A program made the position numbers and the translations under genes. Of a DNA stretch of 64,000 nucleotides, positions 23,799 through 36,402 are shown piece by piece (within the stretch, counting starts at the first letter, position 1; the number at the start of each line of letters is the position of its first letter). Source of the DNA: Myxocyprinus asiaticus (lineage: Eukaryota; Chordata; Actinopteri; Cypriniformes; Catostomidae). The stretch spans positions 20,422,281 to 20,486,280 of the forward strand of contig NC_059373.1 of NCBI RefSeq assembly GCF_019703515.2, in the 5' to 3' direction. Below the pieces are notes generated by a model. It searched no databases. It was given only the letters and a program-made list of their open reading frames with translations, and was not told the DNA's origin.

Positions 23799-24495
23799 CA
23801 AGCCCCGTACACACATGCAGCGACTTCCAGCGAAAAAGCGACCTCATCTCATTAATTGTCAATGAGAGCTGGCGACTTCTGGCGACACGAGTGACAGCGA
23901 CCTCTGGCAACTAGATGTGGGCATGGCAAGTGACACGACGAAGTTGAGAAAAGTTGAACTTGATGCAAATGAGGAACGACTTTCGGGAGCGACAACCAAT
24001 GGGAGTGAAGACTGTCAGTGGCGCTCACGTCATCGTCTTCTTTGAGATAATGGGGTCGAGTGCAAGCAAGAAGTTTCTGTGAGCGATTTCACTGTTCTAT
24101 ATGATTCGTCTGTAACCACATACATGGATAGAATAAAAAATTATGCGTGGAAAAGAAATTGTCGGCAGTCTCAGTGAGTTTGATATGTACATTGATAGTT
24201 CGTTCATCTTATTAATGTTATGATGCACTGAGAACTGCTGCAGTTCATATAAAAACACTCTCCCCTGCAGAATGTGCATTTTTAGGGACAAGAAAACCTT
24301 GTTAAATTAGAATGAAATCGTAGTTTTACTAGCAAAATGCCTCATCTGTGATCACATTTTCAAAAGACGCGGCCAAACATGTAGTCCACCAATAACGTTA
24401 GAGCGACAGTAGTAGGAACGCCCACTAGCGACTTCATACAGTACAGAGACTATCAACATCAAGCGATAAAGTCGCTGCATGTGTGTACGAGGCTT
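23799..24495. mobile_element. foldback MITE with GTACACACATGCAGCGACTT ends
   Basis: The left end CCCCGTACACACATGCAGCG and the right end GTCGCTGCATGTGTGTACGA are inverted copies. The left subterminal region repeats GCGAC(C/T)TC(T/C)GGC many times, giving potential for hairpins. About 697 bp; no open frame of transposase type. Confidence 0.75.
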
Positions 24496-26267
24496 CAGGC
24501 CTGCATGGCAATGTCATTGAAATTTCTATCGTGAATATAGATTTTTCTAGTTACACTCTGCTCTAAACTATTTCATCAGCTAAATATTGCTTGTGTACAG
24601 TAGAACTTACTCGCAAGCCAGTGATGTTCGATTTGTGAGCAAATCGTTCTGTTGAGTAGGTCCTTTTCAGTTAATTGGTAGAAATGGTTCACCAATCAGT
24701 CCGAATCATTCATTAGAATCAGTCACAAATCAGTCTGAATCAACATGATTTTTAAAAATTGATTTCTAGAAATCACAAACGACATTGGTCACAAATTTTC
24801 TAAAACTAAGACACATCCAAGAAATTCATTGGTCACAAAGGATGGGAACCCTGCTGTGTCTTCTGATTGTCTGACATATCGAGCCCTGTTTATCTGCCAA
24901 ATTAACTGCTTTCAGCCCTCAAAATGATCTGCTCACGTTCATACAACCATCATATCCAGCCCACTACTACCACTATAATGTCCACATTACTATATTGTTG
25001 CCCTGCTTTGGTGTCCCTGCGAATTTTAATGAAAACTATCAAACTGTGTTGGAGACATGACCTGGAAGATGGTGCACATGCTCTGACATGTTATACGATG
25101 GTACTTGTGTGTAGGCAACTCAAATTTGAATTCGACTCTGCCTATAATCTTATAAAAAAGGCTTCATTTAATATATTTTAAGGTTAAATTAAATTAAGTT
25201 AGCCCATCTAAAGCATGCCTGCATATAGGCCACTCATGTTTTAAAGTGGAATTCTGTTTATCGTTGTTTATAAAGAGAACCTACATGAAGGATAAGCACA
25301 AGAGGATATTCTAAGTGAATTCAAAGCCCAGTATCCCTCATACTGTAGGAAACATCAGCACTGAACTTCTCCATTCAGTCTTAGCATCAGGCACAGAGAC
25401 AATGCTCAGTTGTTTTCCATGCTGGATTGATTTTTCATCTTCTTTTTTTTTCTCCCCCTCCTCACTAAAGTTCAGTCCAGGCAGCTAGTAAAACCTTCCC
25501 CAGCACAGGCCCCTTAAGACAAGACTCTTTCTGTTGAGCATTTCCATGGAAACAAAGTAACTAACTTGAGGAGGAACATAAAAACCTGCTTTTTGGATAA
25601 AGGAGGAACACCTGCCACTTCTGCAAATGGATGGCCAAACACACAGTGGTTTTACACATCATACAAAACACACTTTCACTGGCTCTCAATAAGACCCTCA
25701 CATCTGTTATCGCTTACATGAATAGCCATTTGTTAGTGAGTTGCAAGAGGACTGTGCATTCATGATATAAACATTGCAAGGATATTGCATATACAGTATC
25801 TTATTGATTGCGGAGAATCAATGCTAACATTGTTTATTTTTTAATTGTTTTACATTTATGTTCATAGCAGAGTCTTTCTGATGAAATTGCATATATTATT
25901 CTATACAGGAATTGCTTTCCAGTTGCTCATCAATATTTCCGGCCAATGTTATATTTGTACTGATTTCCCTTACCAAAAATCTAGAGTTCTGGCAAACTAG
26001 CCGCAATCATGCCAATTTCCCGCAAATTTGACACTCATTATTTTCACATGCAAGAAAGCTTGTGATTCGCAGCAAATGTTTGCCAGAAGTTTGCAGCTCT
26101 TAACCAGTAGTGGTGAACCTGCAGCAAACCTTGGCAACAATGAACAATTTATGGTAAGTTTACCGCAAAGCTCATTTGCATGTGAAATTGATCAGTGACG
26201 AATTTGCGGCAAGTTTGCAGCAAATTTGCCATGAACTCTCAGTTTTTGTGTCTACACATGAAAAAGC
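24496..26267. other. no gene seen
   Basis: Degenerate repeat words (GGTCACAAA, AATCAGTC) occur at 24,640-24,850, and a purine/pyrimidine-skewed part lies at about 25,430-25,470. No coding features were recognised. Confidence 0.35.
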
Positions 26268-26505
26268 CAAACCTTTCCTCTGTGGAACACAAAACAAGAT
26301 GTTAGGCAGAATGACAGCTTCAGTCACCATTCACTTTCATCATATTGAAAACAGATGCAATGAAAGTGAATGGTAACTGAGAATAACATACTGCCTACAT
26401 CTCCTTTGTGTTCCACCCAAAGAAAGTAATTCATATGGGTTTCGAAAGACATGAGGTTGAGTAAATGAGGAAAGCATTTTCATTTTTGTGTGAACTATCC
26501 CTTTA
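26268..26505. mobile_element. palindromic MITE fragment
   Basis: The interior palindrome CCATTCACTTTCAT...ATGAAAGTGAATGG and the end GTGAACTATCCCTTTAA match the TTAAAGGGATAGTTCAC-ended MITE family seen elsewhere in the window. The arms also share CTTTGTGTTCCA/TGTGGAACACAAA. Confidence 0.65.
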
Positions 26506-28732
26506 AGCACCTCTACCACAGACCGGTGACAAGGGGCCATTAAGGGGTCAGCACATCGCCGGCTGTGAGTGAACAGTTCTGGAAAGTATCAAGCTTTCTT
26601 GATTTGTTCATTAACAGCATTAATCATTAACTGAGGTGCCATTGTCCAATGCCAGCTGTCTACTGTTTATTCTGCTCCAAGCCTTGGGATATCAAAGCTC
26701 ACACAGGCATGCCTTTTTAACTTGCTAAACTGACAGCTGCTCCTCACATTCATATGAAAATGAAGTGCCATTTCAAAATCAGGGTATGTTTGAATAGATA
26801 CAGTATACAGATGTATACTGTACTACCCTGTATATGTTAATTATTGTGAGAATTCGTTTGGGGTCAGTCAGGGTGAATCTCAAACTCCTGTATTCAGAGA
26901 ACTGAATATGAATTTGCTTTATTACACAGCCTCTTTGGAATGCTTGATTCTGATTGGTCAATTGTGACATTCTGTCATCAAATATTTTTGTAAAATTACA
27001 GCTAAACTGTATATTTGGCTGTTGTCCCTGGCAACCAGTCTCTTACACAGTGCTAGTTCAATGTCTCTCGTACCACTTCACAATCTCATTCTTCTCACAT
27101 AATAAGATAGTTTCAGCTCAAATCAATATTTCTCTACATTTATTTACTTATTTGGTAAGAAGCCATGTCAGAACCTGGGGTTTATTTTGCAGTAATAATG
27201 ATACATAATCCCTTACCTACTTTACCTGTTTCATGAGTGACTCGTTTGACAAATTTTGTTGGAAAAATAGCATTGAAAAGGCATTCACATGTCAATACAA
27301 TTCAGAGAACCTACTGTTTATTTTAAGGTTATTATTTTTATCTGTTGCATTTCATGGTTGCCATTTTATATTCCACTTGCTACATTCAGTTTTTGCATAG
27401 CACTACTGCAAATATTTACTATGAAGCAAGCAGTATAAAGAAGGAAGTGTGTTGGTGTCATTTTCTTTGTGTAAGACGAGTGTAAGATATCTGATGTTGT
27501 TGCTTAGCCACTTTGTTTTTGCTTGCTTTGTCAACAATGACATTCCTGTGGAAACTGTGGTTCACATCACATTCTTACTAAATTTTGTGTTATCACTTTG
27601 TCACTACCCATATGTTGAAATCACGTGTGTTTAATGTCAACTAACCACATTATAAATATTGTAGCCATAAATTCATATAGTCCTTTATAGCTTCATCCTT
27701 TTATATATGCCATAAACGGAGTCTTCACAAGACTAGTCTTTGATTTGGCTTTTCAAGGTGCCGATGCCAGTACCTTGATTATGCATTTAAATTTGCCTGT
27801 CATTGACTGATAGTGTTTTATACACACAGAAATCATTATACAGTGTCATCATATTCTCACCCTATAAACACTTGAGACAAATTTGACCTCAGAACGATTT
27901 ACCTGAGTAAAATTTAAAAGCAGGTTTAGAAAATCATGCTTGTGTTAACCACAGAATATAACATGCAACCTTTTGGTGGATCATTTCTTTTACAGTTGGT
28001 GTGTGTGTTTGTGGGTGGGTGTGTGTACAGTTGAATAAATCCCATCTGGCTTGTCTTATTGAATAATTTGGTGACAAGCTAAACTACCTGAGCCAAAATA
28101 CCTCTGGCTCTTACTGTCTGGCAGCTAAAGCATGTGTCTGTATAGCATGCTGCATATTTGAAAAACCATTTCTTTAGATTACATCACTTGAGCACAAACT
28201 TGCCCTGGCTCCTTTCTGAGAATTTTCATCAAAGCACATTTCTTATGATCCACTCAGTCTATGAGGGAGGAGAAATGGGAGAACAACACGTGAGTTGTGA
28301 GTGTAGGTGGGAGGGCAAGTGGGTAAATTTGTTGAATATACCACAGCTGAGCAAAATTACTTGTCCTGACAAAATGATTTATAGCAGTTACAGGGATTTG
28401 GATAAAATCTCATCTACCTCATAAAGACATGACCTGTTTACATCCAATCTCTTCATTATCCCTGCTGAAAAGACTAGCTTTTAGACCGGGCTGGTCTTTC
28501 TGATGAAGCTGGTTGACAAAGGAGGTCTTGCTGGTTATGCTTGTTAAGAAGCCTGGTGGGAACACAAGAATAGAAGCATCCAGATAAACCTAGAGAGCAG
28601 CCAACATGATCACACAGGAAATCGACAAGTTGTTTCCAAAAGTTCATCTACCCTAAAATCGACCCCATTCAGCCAAATTACTGACAAGTGCCTTCCCCCA
28701 TCAGACATTTTTGCATCAATTCAAGTGTGAAT
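26506..28732. other. no gene seen
   Basis: The stretch 26,560-26,760 is repeat-poor and of balanced composition. The rest is AT-rich. No coding features or defined repeats were recognised. Confidence 0.35.
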
Positions 28733-30410
28733 GTAACGGGAGCCAGCTGGTACGTGATAAATGTGCGGTATGTGTAAACCTCACTCCCCTAGCCTCAAGA
28801 GGTGCACTAGCGACTGACGCTAGAGGATGTAGCCTTTAGCCTCCTCTTTAGTGTCCGCCTCCCATGCCGGCTGACGCCGGTTCGAATCCTGCTCGGAGCG
28901 GGTTAACCAGGACCAGTTACAGTGGTGCCGTGACCCAGATGGGAGTGAGGTTAGGGGTGTGAGTGTAACGGGAGCCATCTGGTAGGTGATAGCTGTGCAG
29001 TATGTGTAAACCTCACTCCCCTGGCATCAAAAGGCGCACTAGCGACTGGTAGCGGTTTTAACCACCAAGCAAACCACGCAATTGCGTTGGGCCCCAGACG
29101 TCAGGGTCCCCCGGCCCTGGTAGGAAAGCTCCACAAAAACCGCTTGAGGGGTGTTCTGGATACATGCGCGGTTCACGAAGCCACCGGGTTCGGGTCAGTA
29201 GGACTTTGGGTTTGTAATTTATGATAAAAAAAATATACAGGCCTTCCGAACTTGTTTTGCCCACGCGCTCTCGTTCACAGACACGTGCGAACGGATATGG
29301 GGCCATTCACACTGAACGTATTTTTGCGGGCGTCTACTCTGTTTTTCCATTGTTTTTCTATGTAAACGCGCTGGATGAACGTCCTTGACTGCTGCATCGC
29401 GTCTCGCTGTTTCTTCAGTGTCTCACACAGGACTGGAACATTTTTAGACACTGTGTCAAGTTAAAAAGACGCATGTCGAGACACCTGCATTCTGTTTCAT
29501 TCGTTGCGCTGCATCTAGATTGTTTTTAGTGCAGGTGTCACAAAGATTTAACATTCTGAACAAGTTCAGGCTGCAAAGAGGTGATTGTTACAATGTTTAA
29601 CATTATTCCAGATTATTCTGCTCCATGCGAAGTTTCAGCGCTTGATAAACGTCAGTTTTTCCCCACTGCTGCTCTAGTGTTCTGAGGGGCCGTCGTGCCT
29701 TGTATGTTAACAGTTACAATACTGTTACGAATGTTGCCTACAATGCTTACATAAAATACAGCCTTTTGCAACATGGTGAACAATACACTGCAGCATCAGA
29801 ATATAAGCTCTAGGTGAAAGTAAAGTCAATAAGACATAAATATATTACTATTGTATACAACAAATCCTCAGAGTAATAACAATATTACTGTATCATATTA
29901 TAATGACAATCTGGACAACAATAAATAATTGTTGGGTTATCATATTAATATATGTATACTGTAACAACGGAATTACAAAATGTTACTGGGTGAAGTAGTT
30001 TTGCACCCCTGTTCACAAAAAATAAAATAAAAGAAGTGTTTTGTAAAAAATATATTTAGGTAAATATCACTTTTTTATCACTGTATTGTGGAAAAACTGG
30101 AAAACATGCATTAATTATCTTTAACAAGATTTTTATTTCATTAAACATTTTGAATGTACTTGGCTACAACGGCTGATAAGATGAATTTAACATTATGATT
30201 TAAAATAAATGTTGTCATTTTTTAAGCAATATCTTTTGAATTGGGGCCCCGGGTTGGTCGGTTGCTTGGGGCCTCAGAAATCATAAACCCGACTCTGCTA
30301 GCGACTGACGCTAGAGGCTGTAGCCTTTAGCCTCCTCGTTTGTGCCCCCATCTCCCATGCCGGCTGACGTTCAAATCCCACTCGGAGCAGGCCGACCAGG
30401 ACCGGTTACA
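28733..30410 (+). repeat. tandem tRNA-SINE-like repeat (two units, second one split)
   Basis: A unit of about 232 bp starts GTAACGGGAGCC at 28,733 and repeats from 28,965. Each unit holds a tRNA-like core. The first has a perfect RNA polymerase III B-box GGTTCGAATCC near 28,879, preceded by GTCCGCCTCCCATGCCGG, which resembles a tRNA anticodon arm. The second unit is interrupted at 29,047-30,297 by an hAT-like element and resumes with ACGCTAGAGG; its B-box is degraded (GTTCAAATCC). It is probably a tRNA-derived SINE family or a dimer of it. Confidence 0.6.
29047..30297. mobile_element. nonautonomous hAT-like element inside the SINE repeat
   Basis: The 1,251-bp insertion is flanked by the 8-bp direct repeat CTAGCGAC (29,039-29,046 and 30,298-30,305). 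The intact first SINE unit shows the uninterrupted target. The ends TGGTAGCGGTTTTA and, inverted, CAGAGTCGGGTTTA are imperfect inverted repeats, and both subterminal regions carry GGGCCCC with CAAGCAA nearby. No transposase frame is present, so it would depend on another element for movement. Confidence 0.7.
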
Positions 30411-32154
30411 TGAACACATTTCCCTCTAGCATGACTGATAGTGCATTGTGTGAGCAACCTCTGCAACATGGGTTCTGGTCCCATGGGAACCTGGAAGTAA
30501 TTGGTTTCACATAAACAATGGTGAACGTGATTTGGAGATTGCATTTTTGCTCAAAAATGACATTTTACTCCACTGACGGTTAGGTTTAGGGTCAGGTTTG
30601 GATATGGCAAATGGTTAATAAACAATGTATTCCTGTTGACTGTATTACTTCATTTAAACTAAAAATACAACTCATTTTTGGCACCACTCTGCACTCTCGT
30701 TTGCCCATACGTTCAACAACACTTCCAGGTTCAGCCACTATGAAGCAGTAATTCGAACTGCTGTAAGCACAAACCGATTTCAGCAGCAAAGCTTTCGACC
30801 TACTGTTGCCGAATTCACAGTTTGATCTGGACCAGCATCCAAAACCCAACATATACTGGTGACTAGCCATGGGCTGACATCATATAGTGGAATATGGGTG
30901 TTTGGAGAGACTATGGACACATGACCCTCTCTTTCAAATGGACAATGTCCACTATGGACAATCTTTGACTATGTCTTAAGGATAAACTGTGATGTACAGT
31001 GTTTTCTGAAGACCAAGAGCAGCAGCTTACTTACAGAGCTGGAAAAAGTGGCAAGGAAAGCTGACCAGTCTTCACACACTTTCACCTCTGTATGTTTCTG
31101 AAGGGAAAGCGAAGCAGACCAACAACGATGACATCAGTCAAGATCACAATGATTCACTTTACAAACTCTCCAAAAGCACAACTCTGTAGAGCTGCAGCCC
31201 AGAAAATTGTGCTACAACACTTTAGGGAACTGTAAAAGAACACGCCTGGCCTTAAAGGTTACAGATTTGCATGTTAGGGCACTGGGGAAAACTCTGTGCT
31301 GCTTTAATGAGCTCTGACTTTCTAAAATTCTGGAACTTTATTCAGGAATTCTAGTTACATGCTAGATTGTTGGAGAGCGACAATATGGTAATGCTCAGCA
31401 GGCCTTTGAGAAGGAGAGAGCGTGGCACTGCATAGCTGAGTGCAGGATTTGACATCCTTGATTTCCTGTCACTGGCAGTCACATGCCGAGTGTGTGGGCG
31501 AGATAGCTGAGTGAAAGTGGAATGCGTTAAAGAGGCGAGGCAGAAGTGCAGACATCGCAGACTCTCTCTCTCTCACACACATAGACACTACTGTTCTAAC
31601 TGTCTGAACCATTGCGAAGTAAAGAATGTGAAGACGTTTTCAGGCAAAGCTGTGCAACAAGTCATCAGGGCGTGCAGGCTGAGGCCAAGTACTTAGAGAA
31701 TGAGAGAAATGTGTTTGATGAGTTCAACATGTTGAAGAAAAATAAATCAGGTATGCACACACACTCTTACTAAATTTGGGTATATTTGGGTATATAGTGT
31801 GCAACATGCTGAACGTTGAACATGTTACTCATGCATATGCAGATGAATCCAATGGATTACTAATGATATGTTATTAGTGACATGAAAGTAAGTACGGAGG
31901 CCAATGAGATTACTTGGATGGCATGCACACTGCTCCGCCCCCTGCTTTCTCATCTAGTGTTTTCTTCCACTCTGTCTCCTGCTCTTTTTTTATGTTGTGT
32001 GGTATTTGTTGTTTTTTAGCTGTATTAGCAGTATATATGGAGTCAGACTGTGGAGTAAAACCAAGGGTTCAAGGTTTGTCAGGTTAACATGGTCCAATTA
32101 GCCCCTGCTCCAGATCTTTCTCCTTTGATGGCCATTTAAAAGTAGCCATATCTT
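30411..32154. other. no intact gene seen
   Basis: The stretch 30,420-30,880 looks like an old dispersed repeat (GGGTTCTGGTCCCATGGGAA, GGTTTAGGGTCAGG). The stretch 31,330-31,700 is of balanced composition with a CT/CA-rich run near 31,560. No exon could be supported. Confidence 0.35.
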
Positions 32155-32460
32155 CTTCTTCTTCTTTTAGCTGCTCCCGTTAGGGGTCGCCACAGCGGAC
32201 CATCCGTGATCCGCATATTTGACTTGCCACAGGTTTTATGCCAGATGCCCTTCCTGACACAACCCCTGGGGGACTCTCACTCACACCTACGGGGCAATTT
32301 AGGGTCTCCAATTCACTTAACCTGCATGTTTTTGGACTTGTGGGGGAAACTGGAGCACCCGAAGATAACCCACGTGAACACGGGGAGAACATGCAAACTC
32401 CACACAGAAAGGCCCAGTTGAGCAGTGACAGTGCTGACCACTGAGCCACCGTGCCACCCT
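32155..32460. repeat. fish dispersed retroposon fragment
   Basis: The words TTAGGGGTCGCCACAGCGGA, GATGCCCTTCCTGACACAAC, CAACCCCTGGGGG and ACACGGGGAGAACATGCAAA are hallmarks of a very common fish repeat that I associate with the 3' part of RTE/Expander-like LINEs. A TCT run precedes it. The exact family was not checked. Confidence 0.6.
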
Positions 32461-33028
32461 TAAAAGTAGTCATATATACTGACAAAATTATTATTATTAT
32501 TCTTTTTTGTATTTTATTTATTTATTTTTTGCAGTCAACATATTAATTTAATATATTTCATTAAATTATAGTTTGTTTGTCCTCCCCCGTCTGTCTTTGT
32601 AGTCACAGTTGAAGTGCTATTGAATTTACTTTGGACTACGCAATGTCATGATGTCATTTCCCTGTGGCTCTAGAGTGATTTGTCACATGTCATTTACAGC
32701 TCAGGCAATTGGTTCGAAAGAACCTATATTCACAACTGGGTCTGTATAGGATGGGATGGGCCACTAGTATACTTATGTCAGTTTTCATTGAGAACTGCAC
32801 ATTAGCTGAACCAGCCTGAGAAATAGTGTTTTTTTATTGTTGTTGTTGTTGTTGTTGTTGTTTATGTGATCTGGCTACAGAAGCTAAATGTATGATATGA
32901 TTGTTGTCAAATTTTATTGATGATTTGAAATGTTATTTGCTCATAATCTTGACCACATTTTTGGAGATTTTGGTGTTTTCCATGTTCAAGTAGACTGGAG
33001 CTGTAATTGTATCCTTAAAAATTGTGGC
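32461..33028. other. no gene seen, GTT microsatellite
   Basis: AT-rich DNA with a (GTT)n run at 32,836-32,862. No coding features. Confidence 0.5.
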
Positions 33029-33498
33029 CTTAAAGGAATATTCTGGGTTCAATACAAGTTAAGCTTAATCAACAGCATTTGTGGCATAACGTTGATTACC
33101 ACAAAAATTTATTTCGACTCGTCTCTCCTTTTCTTTAAAACAAAAAATCTGGGTTACAGTGAGCGCATGCAGCAGCACTACTGCTGACCGGAAGCAATGC
33201 TTTATAGATAAAAAGTACTTAAACATTTATCTTTTTCACACCAAAAGCGATTGTGTCGCTTTAGAAGACATTCATTTAACCTTTGGAGTCGTATGGATGA
33301 CGTTAATGCTGACTATCTGTTCTTTTTGGAGCTTTAAAAGTCTGATCACCATCCACCTGCATTTTAAGGACCTACTGAGCTAAGATATTTTTCTTCATTT
33401 GTGTTCTGCTGAAGAAAGAAAGTCAAACACACCTGGGATATCATGAGGGTGAGTAAATTATGAAATAGTTCTCATTTTTGGGTGAACTAACCCTTTAA
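33029..33498. mobile_element. composite of two MITE fragments
   Basis: The left part begins TTAAAGGAATATTCTGGGTT and the right part ends GGGTGAACTAACCCTTTAA. The left and right halves come from different MITE families; the change lies at roughly 33,160-33,260, where neither family's words are found. Confidence 0.6.
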
Positions 33499-34794
33499 AA
33501 TACTCAGGGGGGAATAAATTGTGCCTGGTAAATGCGCTATTTATTAGCATGCGCTCTCTTCACTGGTTTAGCGCCTCATTCTCTAAAGGAATGCAGATTA
33601 GCCAACAGCACATACACACCCACAAAAAGAGTCGCAAAAAGCAATCTGCATGCGCAGGTAAGATTTAGCAGACTGATTCTGAGCGCTATATAGCAGAGGA
33701 TGCTGCAGACCACCATACATTACACCCTGCCTGGGCTGTACATCATCACTGTGATCCAGACACATAAAACATCTCTTAAACATGCCCCATAGTGTTGACT
33801 ACACTGCACATCTGGATATAGGCCAGGTTATAAAGCTCTTCCCCATCTTTTGATTACTATTTGATGTATTACTGCAAATATGATTCGTTGAAAATGTTCA
33901 GAAACATCTCTTTTAAATAAAATTCATTTTACCGTTGAAATACCACACGCAAAAGTGCCGCAACTGTTTAGTGAATCTGCCCCTCAATGTTTCAGAAGTA
34001 TAGCCAGAAGATGTAAACAATGTGTGTGTGTTAACATGATTTTAGTGTGATAAAAAAAAAATTCTATGTAGCCAGTGGATTGAAAATAATCACCACAGGA
34101 TACAAATATCTTTTGGGGTTTTATTCTGAAGTTTAAAAAAAGCAGTAGTTGATGGGGCTATATTATATAAAAAGAAAATAATAATAATAAAAAACAAAAA
34201 TGTATACAAAAATGAAATACAGTAGAGGCTAATGTCCAAATCAAAAGAAAACAAGGCATTAGCTTACAAATAGATTTCAGCATACATCATCTTAATACAT
34301 GCTTATATCATTCACAGCATTTTATACATTTAACACATGCTTAAATTACTCAAAACATTTTATGCTTTTCTAACCAGGCTTTAAGGAAATGTACAACAGT
34401 TTAAAACAATAAAAATTCTCATTACACATGCTCACTTAATTGGAAAACACTCTGGGCTATAAATCATTAAAAAAAAAAAAAAAAATGATTCATTCTAAAG
34501 GTATAAGTTCTTATATATATCTTATATCTCCAGTTCTTGCATATATGCTAAAACATGTTTAAACTCCACACATGCAATATGCATATGCACACATATGCAT
34601 CCTTCAGAAATGATCCATAACAAACATACAACTCTTGTGAACACATATTTAATATAATTTATAAAAAAAAAAAATGTATACAATTTTATATTTACCCAAA
34701 GAATTATCAACCGATGAACAAAACCAGGAGCTCTCCTGCACAGCACATGCTCTCAATCTCTAACATGAGAAAGTGCCAGAAAGCAGGTGTTGCA
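33499..34794. other. no gene seen
   Basis: AT-rich sequence with A runs (34,051, 34,469, 34,663). No exon or complete repeat was recognised. Confidence 0.4.
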
Positions 34795-34970
34795 TTTTTT
34801 TTTATTGATTCATACAGTAAATAAAGAAAAGCAAAACATATATACATAGGATCAACATTTTAGCCCCCACTATTACCTCTCCCAATCCCCAACCCCACCC
34901 TGACCCTCAACAAACATTCCTGTGGTCACACATGAGTATATACGCACGAACAAACAAACAAACAAATAAA

Positions 34971-35051
<81 letters not shown>

Positions 35052-36402
35052 ATCACACACATTTATACCTATACCCCTCTTTCCACTGCCCCTCCCCAGA
35101 GACCTCCAAAAACTCCAAATAGTTGCCCCATTTCCAAACAAACAAATCCAAGTTACCCTGTCTCCTAAATGACACTTCCTCAAAAGCCGCCACCCTTCCC
35201 ATCTCTGTGCACCACTCCTGAAATGGGGGCGCTCCAGCCGATCTCCATCCCCTTAAAACAATTTGTCTGGCGATCATTACACTGGTCAGAACCCAATTTT
35301 TTATGTGCTTATTCCCCACATCGATGACCACCCCATTGCCCAAAAAACAGAGTCTGGGGCAAAACGAAATCCTAGTGCCCAATACGTCACACATAAAACT
35401 CTGAATATTGAACCAAAATTTTTGGATTTTAACACACCACCATAATACATGGGTTGTGTCTCCATCTTCTGATTGGCATCGCCAGCAGGTGGGTGTGTCT
35501 TTAAGACCAAGCCTATACAATCTAGAGGGGGTCCAACAAAATCGATGTAAAATCTTGAATTGCATAAGGCGCACCCTTGCATCTCTAGATGCAGACTTGA
35601 CTTTTTTAGAAACCTAGCCCACACTCCCTCCTCCAATAGCAAATTTAAATCTTTCTCCCATAATCTCTTGATAGAAGTTAAAGCTCCGTCCCCCAGACTC
35701 TGAATTAGCAGGGAGTAATGCACTGATGACTCATGACCTTTTCCAAAAGCAGTAATAACCATTCCCAGAGTATCTGCCGCTTTAGGGGGGTGTATGCTAC
35801 TCACAAAAATAGTACAGAGCAGGTGGCGCAGCTGTAAATACCTAAAAAAAACTGAGATCTGGGAATCCCAAAAAGTTGAACCAAATTTTCAAAAGATCTC
35901 AACACTCCACTCTCGTATACTGTAGGTCACCGAGTGTAGTAACCCCCTTCACAATCCACTCTGACCAGCAGAAATGGGACTTATTAATACATAATTTGGG
36001 GTTCAGTCATATGCTAGAGGCAACATTTAAATAAATGTCAGAATTAAACACTCTGGACACTTTTGTCCATACCGAGTACAAATGCAAGATAAGGGGGTAT
36101 GACTTAACTTCTCCGGTTAGTTTAACAGAAAGGCTTTGCAATGGCGAAACAGGGGCAAGAACTTCCTGTTCAATACAAAACCAGGGAGGGGCTCTCTCAG
36201 GTGGAAGCGACCAATGAGCCAAATGTCTGAGATTGAATGCATAATAATAAAACAAAATCTTGGGTAGGCCTAGCCCACCTTTGTCAGTTGGCCTATGCAA
36301 CTTACTGAAATGTAATCTGGGATGTTTACCATTCCAAATGAAGGACTTCGCTATGCTATCAAATTACTTGAAATAAGAAAGGGGGACATCTATAGAGAAA
36401 CC
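34795..36402 (-). pseudogene. 5'-truncated L1-type LINE (copy A)
   Basis: Minus-strand open pieces at 36,007-36,300, 35,301-35,804 and 35,053-35,574 encode the C-terminal part of L1 ORF2. They include the zinc-knuckle-like CWRCQSEDGDTTHVLWWC. The family words SSIHPPKAADTLG and FKILHRFCWTPSRLYRLGLK are shared with copies at 45.7 and 53-54 kb. Frames are broken. The 3'UTR contains a long TA run and ends in AATCAATAAAAAAAA at about 34,795. The 5' breakpoint lies near 36,402, where similarity to the long copy (54.6 kb) stops. Confidence 0.85.
34974..35049. repeat. (TA)n microsatellite in the L1 3'UTR
   Basis: About 76 bases of alternating TA lie within the 3'UTR of L1 copy A. Confidence 0.95.

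Noticed and set aside
29058..29306. 82-residue minus-strand open frame
   Set aside because: It lies inside the hAT-like insertion, has no recognisable domain, and its length is within chance.
34926..35183. Open frames rich in alternating Tyr and Ile
   Set aside because: They are translations of the (TA)n microsatellite in an L1 3'UTR and are not a gene.
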